Source of the DNA: Rhodopirellula baltica SH 1
GTDB lineage: Bacteria > Planctomycetota > Planctomycetia > Pirellulales > Pirellulaceae
Direction: 5' to 3'
DNA length: 64,000 nt
Assembly: GCF_000196115.1 (NCBI RefSeq)
Contig: NC_005027.1
Coordinates: forward strand, 1,116,001 to 1,180,000
In this document: one piece after another, positions 25,002 through 34,080 of the stretch
How positions within the stretch are numbered: position 1 is the first letter of the stretch
How the letters are laid out: each line of letters begins with the position of its first letter
Position numbers and translations under genes: made by a program
The notes under the pieces: generated by a model
Databases searched by the model: none
What the model was told of the DNA's origin: nothing
The model's input: only the letters and a program-made list of their open reading frames with translations

Positions 25002-27161
25002 ATGTCGCCTCACGTTCACCTTTGCTTGGTCCTTCACAACCACCAGCCAATCGGAAACTTCGATGGCGTGTTTGAACAAGCGTACCAGGACAGCTACTTG
25101 CCGTTTCTGGAGGTGTTTGAACCCTACGACGCCCTGAACATCTCGCTGCACACCTCTGGCCCGTTGATGCTGTGGTTGGCCGAACGCCATCCCGAGTACC
25201 TCGACCGTGTGCGTTTGCTGGTCGAAGCCGGCCGCATCGAGATCGTCGGTGGGCCTCAGTACGAACCGATCCTGACGATGTTGCCCCGACGTGATCGCGT
25301 GGGCCAGATCCAATCGTACAGTTCATGGCTGCAACGCAACCTAGGTGTCTCGCCCGCCGGCATGTGGATGCCCGAACGAGTTTGGGAATCAGGACTGACC
25401 GCCGACGTGGCTGCGGCCGGAATGCGTTACACCGTCTTGGACGACTACCACTTCAAATCCGCTGGGATGGCGGAAGAAGAACTGCGCAGTTATTTCGTTG
25501 TCGAAGACCAAGGCCAACTGCTCCGCGTCTTCCCTGGCAGCGAACAACTTCGCTACACGATCCCATTCCGCCCGGCTCACGAAACGATCGACTACCTACG
25601 CGGGATCGCTCATTCGAATCCCGGTGCCGTGATGACGTTCGGTGACGATGGCGAAAAGTTCGGCACTTGGCCCGACACGAAATCGCACGTCTACGACGAA
25701 GGCTGGTTGCGTTCGTTCTTTGATGCGTTGACTGAAAACCAAGAGTGGCTGCACACGGTCACCTTGGCAGAATCGATCCAAAACGCGGCTCCAGCTGGCA
25801 AAGCCTACCTGCCCGATTGCAGCTATCGCGAAATGACGGTTTGGTCGCTGCCCGCGGAATCACAAGAGATCCTCGACGACGTTTCCCACGCGATGGAAAA
25901 CGACGAACGCTGGAGTCACTTGGAATCGTTCGTGCGAGGAGGTTTCTGGCGGAACTTCAAAGTCAAATACGAAGAAACCAACGAGATGTACGCTCGCATG
26001 ATGCACGTGAGCGATCGGTTGGCCAAAGCCGAAGCCAGCGGTCACGATGCGGGTGAGCTCTCCGAAATTCGCGACCACCTGTATCGCGGTCAATGCAACT
26101 GCCCGTACTGGCACGGTGCCTTCGGCGGAATCTACTTGCCTCACCTTCGCAACGCGATCTACGAACACCTGATCCAAGCCGACACGTTGCTTCAAGAAAT
26201 CGAAGGCACGTTGCACACCGTTTCGGCAACCGCGGGCGACTACGACTACGACGGCCAACAAGAAATCCGGCTGTCCAACGAATCCATGGTCGCTTGGATC
26301 GATCCCGCCCAAGGTGGCCGGATGTACGAGTGGGATTTGCGAGGCATCAACCACAACTTGTTGGCCACGCTGCAGCGTCGCCCGGAAGCCTACCATCGCA
26401 AAGTCCTGGCTGGACCAAGCTCCGCCGGTGGCGACGTGGCCAGCATCCACGACCGAGTCGTGTTCAAACAAGAAGGGCTGGATCAAATGATTCAGTACGA
26501 CCGTTACGCTCGCAAGAGTTTGATGGACCACTTCTTTGACAACGAAGCGACGTTGGAATCCGTCTCACGCGGCGAGTCGCCCGAACGAGGTGACTTTGTA
26601 GAACTTCCATTCGAAGCCAAACTGCGTCGAGGCAGCGACCGCGTTCAAGCTCAACTGCGCCGCGATGGCAATGCTTGGGGAATTCCAATCACGCTGACCA
26701 AAGCGGTCACGTTGCAAGAAGGCAGCGGCAACTTGTCCGTGACTTACTTGCTGGAGAACCTGCCACCGGCCAGCCCTCTGCACTTCGCCGTGGAGTGGAA
26801 CTTTGCTGGTCTGCCGTCCGGAGCTGACGACCGTTATTTCAGCGACGTCGACGGCAACCAACTCGGGCAACTCGGCGAACGTTTGGACCTCACCGATGTT
26901 CGCGGCTTGTCGCTCTCGGATCGTTGGTTGGGCGTCGACATCGACTTGCGAACCAATCGCGACAGTGGCGTTTGGGCATTCCCAGTCGAAACGGTCAGTC
27001 AAAGCGAAGCTGGGTTTGAACTCGTGCATCAATCGGTGTGCGTGATGCCTCACTGGATCATCACTGCGGATGCCGAAGGACGCTGGGCGGTCACGATCGA
27101 CATCGCGACTCGCTGCGAAAATTCGGTCGAACTTCAATCCCACGATCATGTGAACGCGTAA
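25002..27161 (+). CDS. Glycoside hydrolase family 57 (4-alpha-glucanotransferase/alpha-amylase type)
   Basis: A 719-residue cytoplasmic enzyme acting on alpha-1,4-glucans. GH57 motifs are in order: LHNHQPIG (residues 11-18), GGPQYEPIL, MWMPERVWE with the nucleophile Glu125, and TFGDDGEKFGTWP with the acid/base Asp near 215. These positions match those established for the Thermococcus litoralis 4-alpha-glucanotransferase (Glu123, Asp214). The C-terminal half (DUF1925/DUF1926-like beta domains, from about residue 300) also fits that subfamily. Transferase versus hydrolase activity cannot be separated by eye. A kinase gene follows; glycogen or maltodextrin metabolism is the likely role. Confidence 0.92.
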   Translation: MSPHVHLCLVLHNHQPIGNFDGVFEQAYQDSYLPFLEVFEPYDALNISLHTSGPLMLWLAERHPEYLDRVRLLVEAGRIEIVGGPQYEPILTMLPRRDRVGQIQSYSSWLQRNLGVSPAGMWMPERVWESGLTADVAAAGMRYTVLDDYHFKSAGMAEEELRSYFVVEDQGQLLRVFPGSEQLRYTIPFRPAHETIDYLRGIAHSNPGAVMTFGDDGEKFGTWPDTKSHVYDEGWLRSFFDALTENQEWLHTVTLAESIQNAAPAGKAYLPDCSYREMTVWSLPAESQEILDDVSHAMENDERWSHLESFVRGGFWRNFKVKYEETNEMYARMMHVSDRLAKAEASGHDAGELSEIRDHLYRGQCNCPYWHGAFGGIYLPHLRNAIYEHLIQADTLLQEIEGTLHTVSATAGDYDYDGQQEIRLSNESMVAWIDPAQGGRMYEWDLRGINHNLLATLQRRPEAYHRKVLAGPSSAGGDVASIHDRVVFKQEGLDQMIQYDRYARKSLMDHFFDNEATLESVSRGESPERGDFVELPFEAKLRRGSDRVQAQLRRDGNAWGIPITLTKAVTLQEGSGNLSVTYLLENLPPASPLHFAVEWNFAGLPSGADDRYFSDVDGNQLGQLGERLDLTDVRGLSLSDRWLGVDIDLRTNRDSGVWAFPVETVSQSEAGFELVHQSVCVMPHWIITADAEGRWAVTIDIATRCENSVELQSHDHVNA

Positions 27162-27270
27162 GAGTCATGCTGGTTCGAAAGTGTTTTGATTCTGATTTCG
27201 GTTTTGATTTCGTTTGGTCGGCACGAGCCCTTCGCCGTGCGAATTTGATGTCCCCTTTGAGGCAACGCCC

Positions 27271-28158
27271 GTGACGGCACGTTTGAAATTGGTGATGGAT
27301 CCCGGCGAATCGACGCGTCGTCTTCGCGTCGGCATGCGGTTGGATAAATACCGGCTCGTCAAAAAGCTTGGCGAAGGTGGGTTTGCGACCGTTTATTCCG
27401 CCCACGACACGATCGAGGATCGCGACGTGGCGCTGAAAATTCCGGAGTCCCATTCTTCGGACGATCACCAATCTGCCGACGACCTGCAACGCGAAGTCCG
27501 CATCATGGCGAGCCTGTCGCACGAGAGTATTTTGCCGCTCAAGGACGCTCGGTACATCGACGGCCACTTCGTGATGGTGTTCCCACTTGGCGAAGAAACC
27601 TTGCACGATCGACTTGGTCGCCGTATGGCTCGAGCAACCACGCTGGACTACGTCCGTCAAATGACATCGGCCGTCGCGTACGCACACGAACGCCGAGTGC
27701 TGCACCGCGATATCAAACCTGAGAACTTCATTCTCTTTCCCAACTCCAAGATCTGCCTGACCGACTTCGGGTTGGCACGGATCGAACGTGGCCGTCACGC
27801 CGTTTCGGCATCGGGAACGCTCGGTTACATCGCGCCCGAGCAAGCGATGGGCAAACCAACGTACCGCAGCGACGTGTTCTCGCTCGGCTTGGTGATCTAC
27901 CGGATGTTGTCGGGATCGCTGCCCGAGTACCCGTTCGAAGCCCCTTTGCCTTCGTACGCCAAACTGCGTCGCGGTCTGAACCAAGAGTTTGTGGACTGGA
28001 TCCGTAAGTCGATGGATCCCAAACCGCTGAAACGATTCCGAGACGGAGTCGCGATGGCCAACGCACTGGACCGGATCAAATCGTTGACCGTTCCTGGCTC
28101 CGCAACGGGAACCACTTCCACAAGAAGCACCCGGCACCGAACACGCCGAGTCGCGTGA
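27271..28158 (+). CDS. Serine/threonine protein kinase (Hanks type)
   Basis: A ~295-residue soluble kinase of which nearly all is catalytic domain. The glycine loop is LGEGGFATVYSAHD, the lysine is in VALKIPES, the catalytic loop is LHRDIKPENFILF, the Mg site is LTDFGLARIE, and GTLGYIAPEQAMGKPTYRSD is the activation/APE segment. No transmembrane or sensor domain follows, unlike PknB-type kinases; the C-terminal ~20 residues are a basic tail. GTG at 27271 or ATG at 27295 are both possible; the frame is open from TTG at 27214. It lies just after the GH57 gene with a ~110-base gap. Substrates are unknown. Confidence 0.9.
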   Translation: MTARLKLVMDPGESTRRLRVGMRLDKYRLVKKLGEGGFATVYSAHDTIEDRDVALKIPESHSSDDHQSADDLQREVRIMASLSHESILPLKDARYIDGHFVMVFPLGEETLHDRLGRRMARATTLDYVRQMTSAVAYAHERRVLHRDIKPENFILFPNSKICLTDFGLARIERGRHAVSASGTLGYIAPEQAMGKPTYRSDVFSLGLVIYRMLSGSLPEYPFEAPLPSYAKLRRGLNQEFVDWIRKSMDPKPLKRFRDGVAMANALDRIKSLTVPGSATGTTSTRSTRHRTRRVA

Positions 28159-28183
28159 ACAAAACGCTCTCGCTAAAAAAACT

Positions 28184-28383
28184 GTCGCACGGTGGTCCCC
28201 CACCGTGACCCACGCATCACCAAAGTAGAACAATTGTCCCCCATTGTTCCGTCAACCAACGCTCTGCCCTAAGCCTGTTCCCCCCAAGCCAAACGCCAAC
28301 CAATCGGCTGTTGGTATCTCTGCCGCGAAAACAGCAAGCAGCGTAGATTCTGCGATCGTCTTGGTGGGGGACCACCGAGCTAC
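28184..28383. repeat. Composite GTAG-hairpin element, copy 3
   Basis: A 200-base copy of the element at 24272. It opens with a CACGGTGG-TCCC-CCACCGTG hairpin (foot GTCG here), has the internal GTAG-AACAATTG-TCCC-CCATTGTT hairpin, and closes with CTTGGTGGGGGACCACCGAG-CTAC. It is followed by a partial copy at 28533. Confidence 0.8.
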
Positions 28384-28532
28384 AGGTTCACCAGTGGCCT
28401 GAGTTTCCAGCTTGGGTTCGAACCAATACGCCTCACGCCACCCCTGCGTTGACTTGACTCGCGTCCGCGCCGAGCATCTCGACCCGCCAGCGATTGCCGA
28501 AGCGACGCAAACAAGCAGCGACCCAAAAACCT

Positions 28533-28600
28533 GTATCACGGTGGTCCCCCACCGTGATACACGCATCACCAGAGTAGAACAATTGTCCCCAATTGTTCCG
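28533..28600. repeat. Composite hairpin element, partial copy 4
   Basis: This copy retains the first hairpin (TATCACGGTGG-TCC-CCCACCGTGATA) and the second (GTAG-AACAATTG-TCCC-CAATTGTT) but lacks the closing inverted end. The first stem has been extended by compensating changes (TATCAC/GTGATA), which suggests selection for pairing. The surrounding 28384-28789 holds no gene. Confidence 0.75.
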
Positions 28601-28789
28601 TCAACCAACGCTCATCAATCAAGCCTTGCTCTACCAAGCGCTAACGTCCATCCATCCGCATTGGACGTCTTGGTGTGCGAGCCCTCTCGCGGGAACCATT
28701 GAAGGCAACGGTTTGCTCGAGTGCTGCCGGAACTCCGCTTCGCTATGGTCCGGCCTACGAATGGGGGCGGATGCTCAATCAATCGCCCT

Positions 28790-30214
28790 TCAATACCCGA
28801 GCCCGGGGCCATCCAAGCAACTCGTCGGCACGCTTCCGCCTCGGACTTCGAACATCGGTCCGAAGCAAGCCATCCATTCGGCGTTGCCCTCCGGGCAGTA
28901 CTGGCGGCCATTGCTCTCCACCGCGGCCACGCCGGGGATATGAGCTGACAATGACGCTGAGTGCAGCAGCGACGCTCCCACGCACGTCAGGTCTTGCACG
29001 CACAAGAACAAGTTCTCGTGCACCGCGATCGCGCCGAGCAACAACGCTTCGGCGTGCCCCTTGCAAGCCTTCAACGCAATGCCACTGTAACCTTGCGACA
29101 CGGCCAGATGCAGACTTTCCAGTCCCGTCAGCGACTCATCGATCACGACGGGGATTCTCGCGGCCGCTTGATGCATCGTCACCGCGCCCGGTCGCTTTAA
29201 GTCACGATGAGTGGGTTGCTCGATGTATTGGATCCGCTCGAACGCTTCCGGGCACTCCGATTCCAATCGGTCCAGCAACCCGAGCACGTAGGCTTCGTCC
29301 TCGCAGCGTTCGTTGAAATCCAACGAGAACCACCAAGGCTTGCCGGTCGACGATCCGCGGTCAGTCGTTTCGTTGGCCACCGTGTTGATGTCTCGAACGC
29401 GGCGAAAATCCCAGTCGGCGTCGTCGCCGTTCAACTTGATCTTCAGGTGAGTCAACTCGTTGCGAGTGATCCACTCACCGAGCGTCTCGGGCAAACCATC
29501 CCCGACGGGTTCCGCCAAATCATCTTGCGTCAATGGATCGAGCGCCCCGACCAAGTGGTACAGCGGCAACGTGGCGACGGGCGACGAAGAAATGAACTGA
29601 TCCAAACGTAGACCTGCGTAGCGATCATCGCCGGTCATCTCACCCAAATCCGGCGGAAGATGCTCCGCCGACAGCAGGCTGTAACTGCTCTGCCCTGCAG
29701 CTTTCCCATGAGCGTCAAACAAAGCGGCTTCGATTGGCGATGCGGCCAACAAGATCGCCAGTTCCGGAATCGGTGCTGTCAGATCGTGCCCCGCCGCGAC
29801 GGCAGCGACCAGATCCTCACGCTGACTGGCCAACTGCAGACAAATTTCCATCGGGTGTCCAGTAAGGGTTCCCGACGCTTCGTTGACTTGCGCGGCCATG
29901 CGACTGGCCAACTCCAACACGACCTCCAGCTTGGTTCCATCGGCGACAGAAGCGTCCGGCCACGCCCAGGCCACTCCCATCGTCATGCTGCCGATCCCGA
30001 TCTGATCACCATCGGCGACCTGACCTGCCTGATTCGTCGCGGTGCACTGAGCCGTCAAAACCGTGACCTCTTCGACCACCCGCCCGCCAAATTTCATCGG
30101 CGTCCGGTAGCGATACGATTCCGATTGCAGGGTCAATGCGAACTGTTTGAGAGCCGTTGGAGCAGGATTGGCGGGGAAACGAAGTGGCTTTGGGGCAGAC
30201 AAGGCGGGACTCAA
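28790..30214 (-). CDS. Enolase-superfamily protein (mandelate racemase/muconate lactonizing-like)
   Basis: A 474-residue protein with the enolase-superfamily barrel. LTHLKIKLNGDDADWD is the first catalytic-lysine strand, SLDFNERCED, YIEQPT and VVIDESLTGLE are the three metal-binding strands (Asp, Glu, Asp), and GIALKACKGHAEALLLG holds the opposite lysine. The N-terminal capping domain is longer than usual. The subgroup and substrate are not recognised; acid-sugar dehydratase and dipeptide epimerase are both possible. The reading frame continues to TTG/ATG at 30214 and the real start may be somewhat internal (MKFGGRVVEEVTVL). Confidence 0.82.
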   Translation of the reverse strand: MSPALSAPKPLRFPANPAPTALKQFALTLQSESYRYRTPMKFGGRVVEEVTVLTAQCTATNQAGQVADGDQIGIGSMTMGVAWAWPDASVADGTKLEVVLELASRMAAQVNEASGTLTGHPMEICLQLASQREDLVAAVAAGHDLTAPIPELAILLAASPIEAALFDAHGKAAGQSSYSLLSAEHLPPDLGEMTGDDRYAGLRLDQFISSSPVATLPLYHLVGALDPLTQDDLAEPVGDGLPETLGEWITRNELTHLKIKLNGDDADWDFRRVRDINTVANETTDRGSSTGKPWWFSLDFNERCEDEAYVLGLLDRLESECPEAFERIQYIEQPTHRDLKRPGAVTMHQAAARIPVVIDESLTGLESLHLAVSQGYSGIALKACKGHAEALLLGAIAVHENLFLCVQDLTCVGASLLHSASLSAHIPGVAAVESNGRQYCPEGNAEWMACFGPMFEVRGGSVPTSCLDGPGLGY

Positions 30215-30429
30215 CTGGGGAGGGGATCGAGTGACTTTGCCAGCAGTTTAACGCACTCGATCGATCAGAAGTGATGCCCGAGAAACCGGATTTTTCCCGA
30301 ATCGATTGCCTCGGTTCGCAAAAGTCGTTTACAATGTGGAGGCGACCTGCGTCTAAGAACCAACGTCACGTGTTCTAAGATCGCGTCCGCCCCCGCCTCC
30401 CTTCCAACCTGCTGCCTCATCATCACGCC

Positions 30430-31911
30430 ATGAACGCACCTCGACCAAGCCATTCCGGTAACTTCTGTGGCCGCACCCGTCGCGAATTCGTCTGGGAAAC
30501 CGGATGTGGGTTCGGAGCCGCCGCGCTGAGCTCGATGCTGGCCTCCGATGGATTGTTGCCACATGCGTCTGCGGCAACGGCGTCACAGGTCTCCGGATCG
30601 GCGGGACCGATGGCGGTCAAACCACCGCACTTCGCTCCCAAAGCCAAGACGGTGATCTTCTTGTTCATGTACGGCGGCCCCAGCCACATCGACACGTTTG
30701 ATCACAAACCTGCGATGAAAGGCATGGATGGCAAAACCGTCGACGTCAAAACGTTCGGTCGCGGCGGACACAAAGCCGGCGGCCGAATTGTTGAACCTCG
30801 TTGGGATTTTGCTCCTCACGGCGAATGCGGCAAAATGGTCAGCACGCTTTTCCCCAACGTTGCCAAACACGTCGACGACATCGCGTTCCTGCATTCATTG
30901 ACCGCGGACTCGCCGATTCACGGATCCGCCATGCTGATGATGAACAGCGGCAAGATCCTGTCCGGCTCGCCCGCTCTGGGATCTTGGCTGACGTATGGGC
31001 TGGGCAGCGAAAACCAGAACATGCCGGGCTTCGTCGTGATGCTCGATCCGACCGGTGGTCCCATCAGCGGTGCCAAAAACTGGTCCAGCGGTTACATGCC
31101 GGCCACTTATCAAGGCACCGTGTTCCGCACCGAAGGCAATCCGATTCTCGATCTGAATCCGCCTTCCGATTTCCCACCTGGGTTGCAGCGTCGCCTGATC
31201 GATTCCATCCAAGACGCCAACCGCCGTCACTTGGTCCAACACGTTGGCGAAGAACCCTTGGCTTCGCGAATCTCCAGCTATGAACTGGCGTACCGAATGC
31301 AGTCCGCTGCACCGGAAGCGGTCGACCTCTCCGACGAGACCGAAGAAACGCTTTCGATGTACGGCGTGAACAATCCCAAAACGCAAGCCTTCGGCAAACG
31401 CTGCTTGCTCGCACGTCGTCTGGCTCAGCGCGGTGTTCGGTTCATCCAGCTTTACAGTGGCGGTGCCCACAACGACGACAACTGGGACGCCCACGGTGAC
31501 CTGGAAATCAACCACAACAAACACGCCGGAGCGACTGACCAGCCCATCGCTGCGTTGCTGGCCGATCTGAAACGAACCGGCATGCTGGACGAAACCTTGG
31601 TCGTTTGGGGTGGCGAATTCGGACGTCAACCTACCGCGGAATACGCCAACGGCAGCGGCCGAGACCACAACGCCTACGGATTCACCATGTGGATGGCCGG
31701 AGGCGGAATCAAAGGCGGCGTCAGCTACGGGACGACCGACGAGCTCGGTGCCGCCGCGGTCGAAAACCCGCTGCACGTCCGTAACTTGCACGCCACGATC
31801 TTGCATCAAATGGGACTCGATCCAAACCATCTGTCCTACTTCTATGGTGGCTTGGACCAGAAACTGGTTGGCGTCGAACACGTTCGCCCCATCCACGAAA
31901 TCATCGCCTGA
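30430..31911 (+). CDS. Tat-exported DUF1501 protein (sulfatase-like fold)
   Basis: A 493-residue DUF1501 member. The twin-arginine leader is CGRTRREFVWETGCGFGAAA, ending after ASA. DUF1501 hallmarks: VIFLFMYGGPSHIDTFDHKP, FAPHGECGKMVSTLFPNVA, CLLARRLAQRGVRFIQLY, ETLVVWGGEFGRQPTAE and GRDHNAYGFTMWMAGGGIKG. The domain is related to alkaline-phosphatase/sulfatase folds, but its activity is not established. In planctomycetes a DUF1549/DUF1553 gene usually precedes DUF1501; here the upstream neighbour is an unrelated enolase-superfamily gene on the other strand, so this copy is an orphan. Confidence 0.92.
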   Translation: MNAPRPSHSGNFCGRTRREFVWETGCGFGAAALSSMLASDGLLPHASAATASQVSGSAGPMAVKPPHFAPKAKTVIFLFMYGGPSHIDTFDHKPAMKGMDGKTVDVKTFGRGGHKAGGRIVEPRWDFAPHGECGKMVSTLFPNVAKHVDDIAFLHSLTADSPIHGSAMLMMNSGKILSGSPALGSWLTYGLGSENQNMPGFVVMLDPTGGPISGAKNWSSGYMPATYQGTVFRTEGNPILDLNPPSDFPPGLQRRLIDSIQDANRRHLVQHVGEEPLASRISSYELAYRMQSAAPEAVDLSDETEETLSMYGVNNPKTQAFGKRCLLARRLAQRGVRFIQLYSGGAHNDDNWDAHGDLEINHNKHAGATDQPIAALLADLKRTGMLDETLVVWGGEFGRQPTAEYANGSGRDHNAYGFTMWMAGGGIKGGVSYGTTDELGAAAVENPLHVRNLHATILHQMGLDPNHLSYFYGGLDQKLVGVEHVRPIHEIIA

Positions 31912-32014
31912 GCAGCAACCAAGTGGCATAGGCTTCTCGCTTGTGATTGCGCTGAACACAGGCTGGAAGCCTATCAGCCCGTTGATTTAGTCGTATACCG
32001 AGTGACAACAATTA

Positions 32015-32092
32015 GCCGATGGGGGTTAGCCCCGGTTGGCGTCTGACTAACCGCCGCTAACGCGGTGCGGCTCATTAAATCAACAGCCCGCT
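32015..32092. repeat. Dispersed ~75-bp repeat, copy 3
   Basis: ATTAGCCGATGGGGGTTAGC, CCCGGTTGGCGTCTGACTAA and CCGCCGCTAACGCGGTGCGG followed by CTCATTAAATCAACAGCCCG match copies at 7144-7225 (inverted) and 15490-15550. Flanking CCCGTTGATTTAG at 31980 is partly inverted relative to the AAATCAACAGCCCG end, suggesting an element with inverted ends about 110 bases apart. Confidence 0.7.
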
Positions 32093-32133
32093 ATGCCACT
32101 CTTTCTCTGCTCGTTTCAGAATGTCGGACAGAC

Positions 32134-32514
32134 ATGACGACCGCAATCAGAATTCTCGCCGCTGGATGCACCGACACGGACTCTGCATTGCTTCTCGACA
32201 CGATCTCTGAACGAGGCTGGGACTTCAGATCCGTTGACAACGGTGCGAACGGCCTCAATCAGTTGCAAAAGTACCAGCCACATCTTGTGTTGCTTGACAC
32301 TGAACTCGTTGAACCAGACGCGTATGAACTGTGTCGTCAAATTAAAGATGATCACACTGCGTTGGTCATGCTCGTTACGTCCTTGAGGGACCACAGCGAG
32401 ATTGCTCGCGGTGCGGAAGCAGGAACGGACGATTTCTTGTCGAAACCGATCGCAGAAACGGATCTTCGCAGTCGCTTGGTGAATCTCGTCGCCTTGCACG
32501 ATACAATCCGTTGA
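32134..32514 (+). CDS. Stand-alone receiver-domain protein, apparently degenerate
   Basis: A 126-residue CheY-like fold. The phospho-acceptor Asp55 is in HLVLLDTELVEPDAYELC, the conserved Thr is in MLVTSLRD, and the lysine is in DDFLSKPIAETDL (Lys104). The acidic pair that normally follows the first strand (ILVVDDE) is replaced by RILAAGCTDTD, so Mg2+ binding and hence phosphorylation is doubtful. There is no output domain. The start ATG at 32134 lies directly behind repeat copy 3. No histidine kinase is nearby. It opens the accessory block of small genes. Confidence 0.8.
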   Translation: MTTAIRILAAGCTDTDSALLLDTISERGWDFRSVDNGANGLNQLQKYQPHLVLLDTELVEPDAYELCRQIKDDHTALVMLVTSLRDHSEIARGAEAGTDDFLSKPIAETDLRSRLVNLVALHDTIR

Positions 32515-32597
32515 TCAGAGCAAACCGCCGTTTCAGAATGGAGCGGGATCATGACGCGAGCTCATCCTGCCCATCTGCTTCGAAACATCCAAGAGCA

Positions 32598-32807
32598 ATG
32601 CTCGAATCTGTCGTACCGATCTTCTTGACCGTGTCGGCGATCCTAACGTGTCTCCTGCAACTTTGGACTGGATTCGCGGTCGCAGGTTTGCTTGGCGACA
32701 ACGCTTTGATCGACCGCCGCACTGCACCAGGCCCTTACTGGTTTATGATGGCATTCCAAACTTTGGTTCTAATCGGCATGCCGATACTGATCGCCCTGGC
32801 TGGCTAA
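32598..32807 (+). CDS. Small two-helix membrane protein
   Basis: A 69-residue protein with two hydrophobic helices (VPIFLTVSAILTCLLQLWTG and WFMMAFQTLVLIGMPILIAL) joined by a short polar loop, DNALIDRRTAPGP. I do not recognise a family. ATG at 32598 is chosen because it starts just before helix 1; an upstream frame from 32511 adds a poor, cysteine/serine-rich stretch. It sits 83 bases after the receiver gene on the same strand. Confidence 0.6.
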   Translation: MLESVVPIFLTVSAILTCLLQLWTGFAVAGLLGDNALIDRRTAPGPYWFMMAFQTLVLIGMPILIALAG

Positions 32808-33034
32808 GCAGGGATGCAGAAATCATCGGGATGAATTCCATGAGCCGTTGGCGTGTTCGCTCCGGTCATGCGTGGGAACCGTGGCGAACGCCAAACCGGT
32901 CGCAGACGCGAAGCCTCCTGCCGATCTGCATCGTCGCGGTGCTTTACGCCGTTTGCGAGGGTGGCAAGCCCACGACTGACCAAACGATCAACATCGATTT
33001 TAACACACGTGTGCAGGCTGCTTGATGATCTGCG

Positions 33035-33685
33035 TTGCTTTCCCTGTACAACGATGACCGAAGCTCCTCGGGCTCATCGCCTTTCCTCTCGCCAAACGAA
33101 ACCGTGTTCAAAAGCAAACCCAAATCGTCCAACCCAGCGAAACTGAAACTGTCAAAAGATCTTTGGAGGCAAATCGAACCGGACAAATTCGGTTTCGCTG
33201 CGATTGCGAAAGACTTCATGATCGCCAGTTCCGGAAAACACACTGGTTACACAGGTTTATCCCAAGCCTTGCACATTGGTGATGTCGATGCGGGGTGGGT
33301 TGTCTCGGTGAAACGCCCAATGGTGGCTGCGTACTCCATCGAACTTGACGCGGTTGTGCTCTTGGAAATGGACAAGAATTGGCCTGGTGTTGCATCGTGG
33401 AAAAGAGGCCAACGGATTCTTGTGGTGAATGTCTATCCGCTGGACGGTCGATCCGACCCACGCATTCCACCAGGTCCGAATTCACATGATCGTTTTCGAG
33501 ATTTTAATCCGATTGTCCCAGCACTGATCTGCTCGGATAGCAAGAGGATTGATTCCCTGATGCGATCAATACCAGAAAGCATTTGGCAGCGTTCTTTGGA
33601 ACACGCCAAGCTTGCAACGTCCGTCGAGTCTCCATATATCCGCGATGGTCGTCCTTCACTCGCAGTCGTTGGCTTTGCGATGTAA
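33035..33685 (+). CDS. Hypothetical protein in accessory block
   Basis: An unrecognised ~216-residue soluble protein. It has a mixed alpha/beta pattern: LKLSKDLWRQIEPDKFGFAA, VKRPMVAAYSIELDAVVLLE and RGQRILVVNVYPLDG, then DRFRDFNPIVPALICSDSK. There is no signal peptide or membrane segment. The frame opens with TTG at 33035 and the true start is uncertain; no Shine-Dalgarno is apparent. The hydrophobic beta-strand spacing supports it as a real gene rather than a shadow frame. It ends 35 bases before a GGTGTCGGACACC palindrome. Confidence 0.55.
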   Translation: MLSLYNDDRSSSGSSPFLSPNETVFKSKPKSSNPAKLKLSKDLWRQIEPDKFGFAAIAKDFMIASSGKHTGYTGLSQALHIGDVDAGWVVSVKRPMVAAYSIELDAVVLLEMDKNWPGVASWKRGQRILVVNVYPLDGRSDPRIPPGPNSHDRFRDFNPIVPALICSDSKRIDSLMRSIPESIWQRSLEHAKLATSVESPYIRDGRPSLAVVGFAM

Positions 33686-33720
33686 CCAGACCGGGAGGAG
33701 CCTCACTGCATTTGTACCCA

Positions 33721-33741
33721 AAAAGGTGTCGGACACCTTTT
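33721..33741. repeat. Perfect 21-bp palindrome, copy 1
   Basis: AAAAGGTGTC-G-GACACCTTTT, followed by CCG, is a perfect inverted repeat. An identical copy, including the CCG, is at 40010. It lies in a 395-base stretch (33686-34080) in which I see no convincing gene. It could act as a bidirectional terminator or be a mobile hairpin. Confidence 0.7.
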
Positions 33742-34080
33742 CCGACTCTGCCTTTTCCGACTGTTGGTAGAACGCGGAGGACGTCCATATCACATGTTCA
33801 ACGGCAAAAGGAACGTTACCGAAACCAACCCCACTGCCGATTACGCTGGTCAAGTGGGTTGGTCCGCGAGCAATGCATTTCTTTGAGCTTTCAACGTCGG
33901 TCCGACGGAGTGCGATGATTTCTAAGCCCACAGGTTTGGGTCGATGGCATCACTGCCCTCAACAGATTACGAGAATCGAGCCAACGGTTGGTGATGCAGG
34001 GCGAGACAAATCGCTGTGGTCCGTTTTTCTCTGTCGGATTGCGACGTTTGCCAAATCTGCCATCAGAGAAAAGCCAGGCG

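Noticed and set aside
27091-28233. 380-codon minus-strand frame opposite the kinase
   Set aside because: All Hanks kinase motifs are on the plus strand; the minus frame is Arg/Val/Phe-rich and continues into hairpin repeats.
30895-31959. 354-codon minus-strand frame opposite the DUF1501 gene
   Set aside because: Shadow of a certain gene, no motifs.
33583-33918. 111-codon plus-strand frame and a 30-codon frame at 33793
   Set aside because: Crosses the 21-bp palindrome, Arg/Ser-rich, no start signal; nothing distinguishes it from chance.
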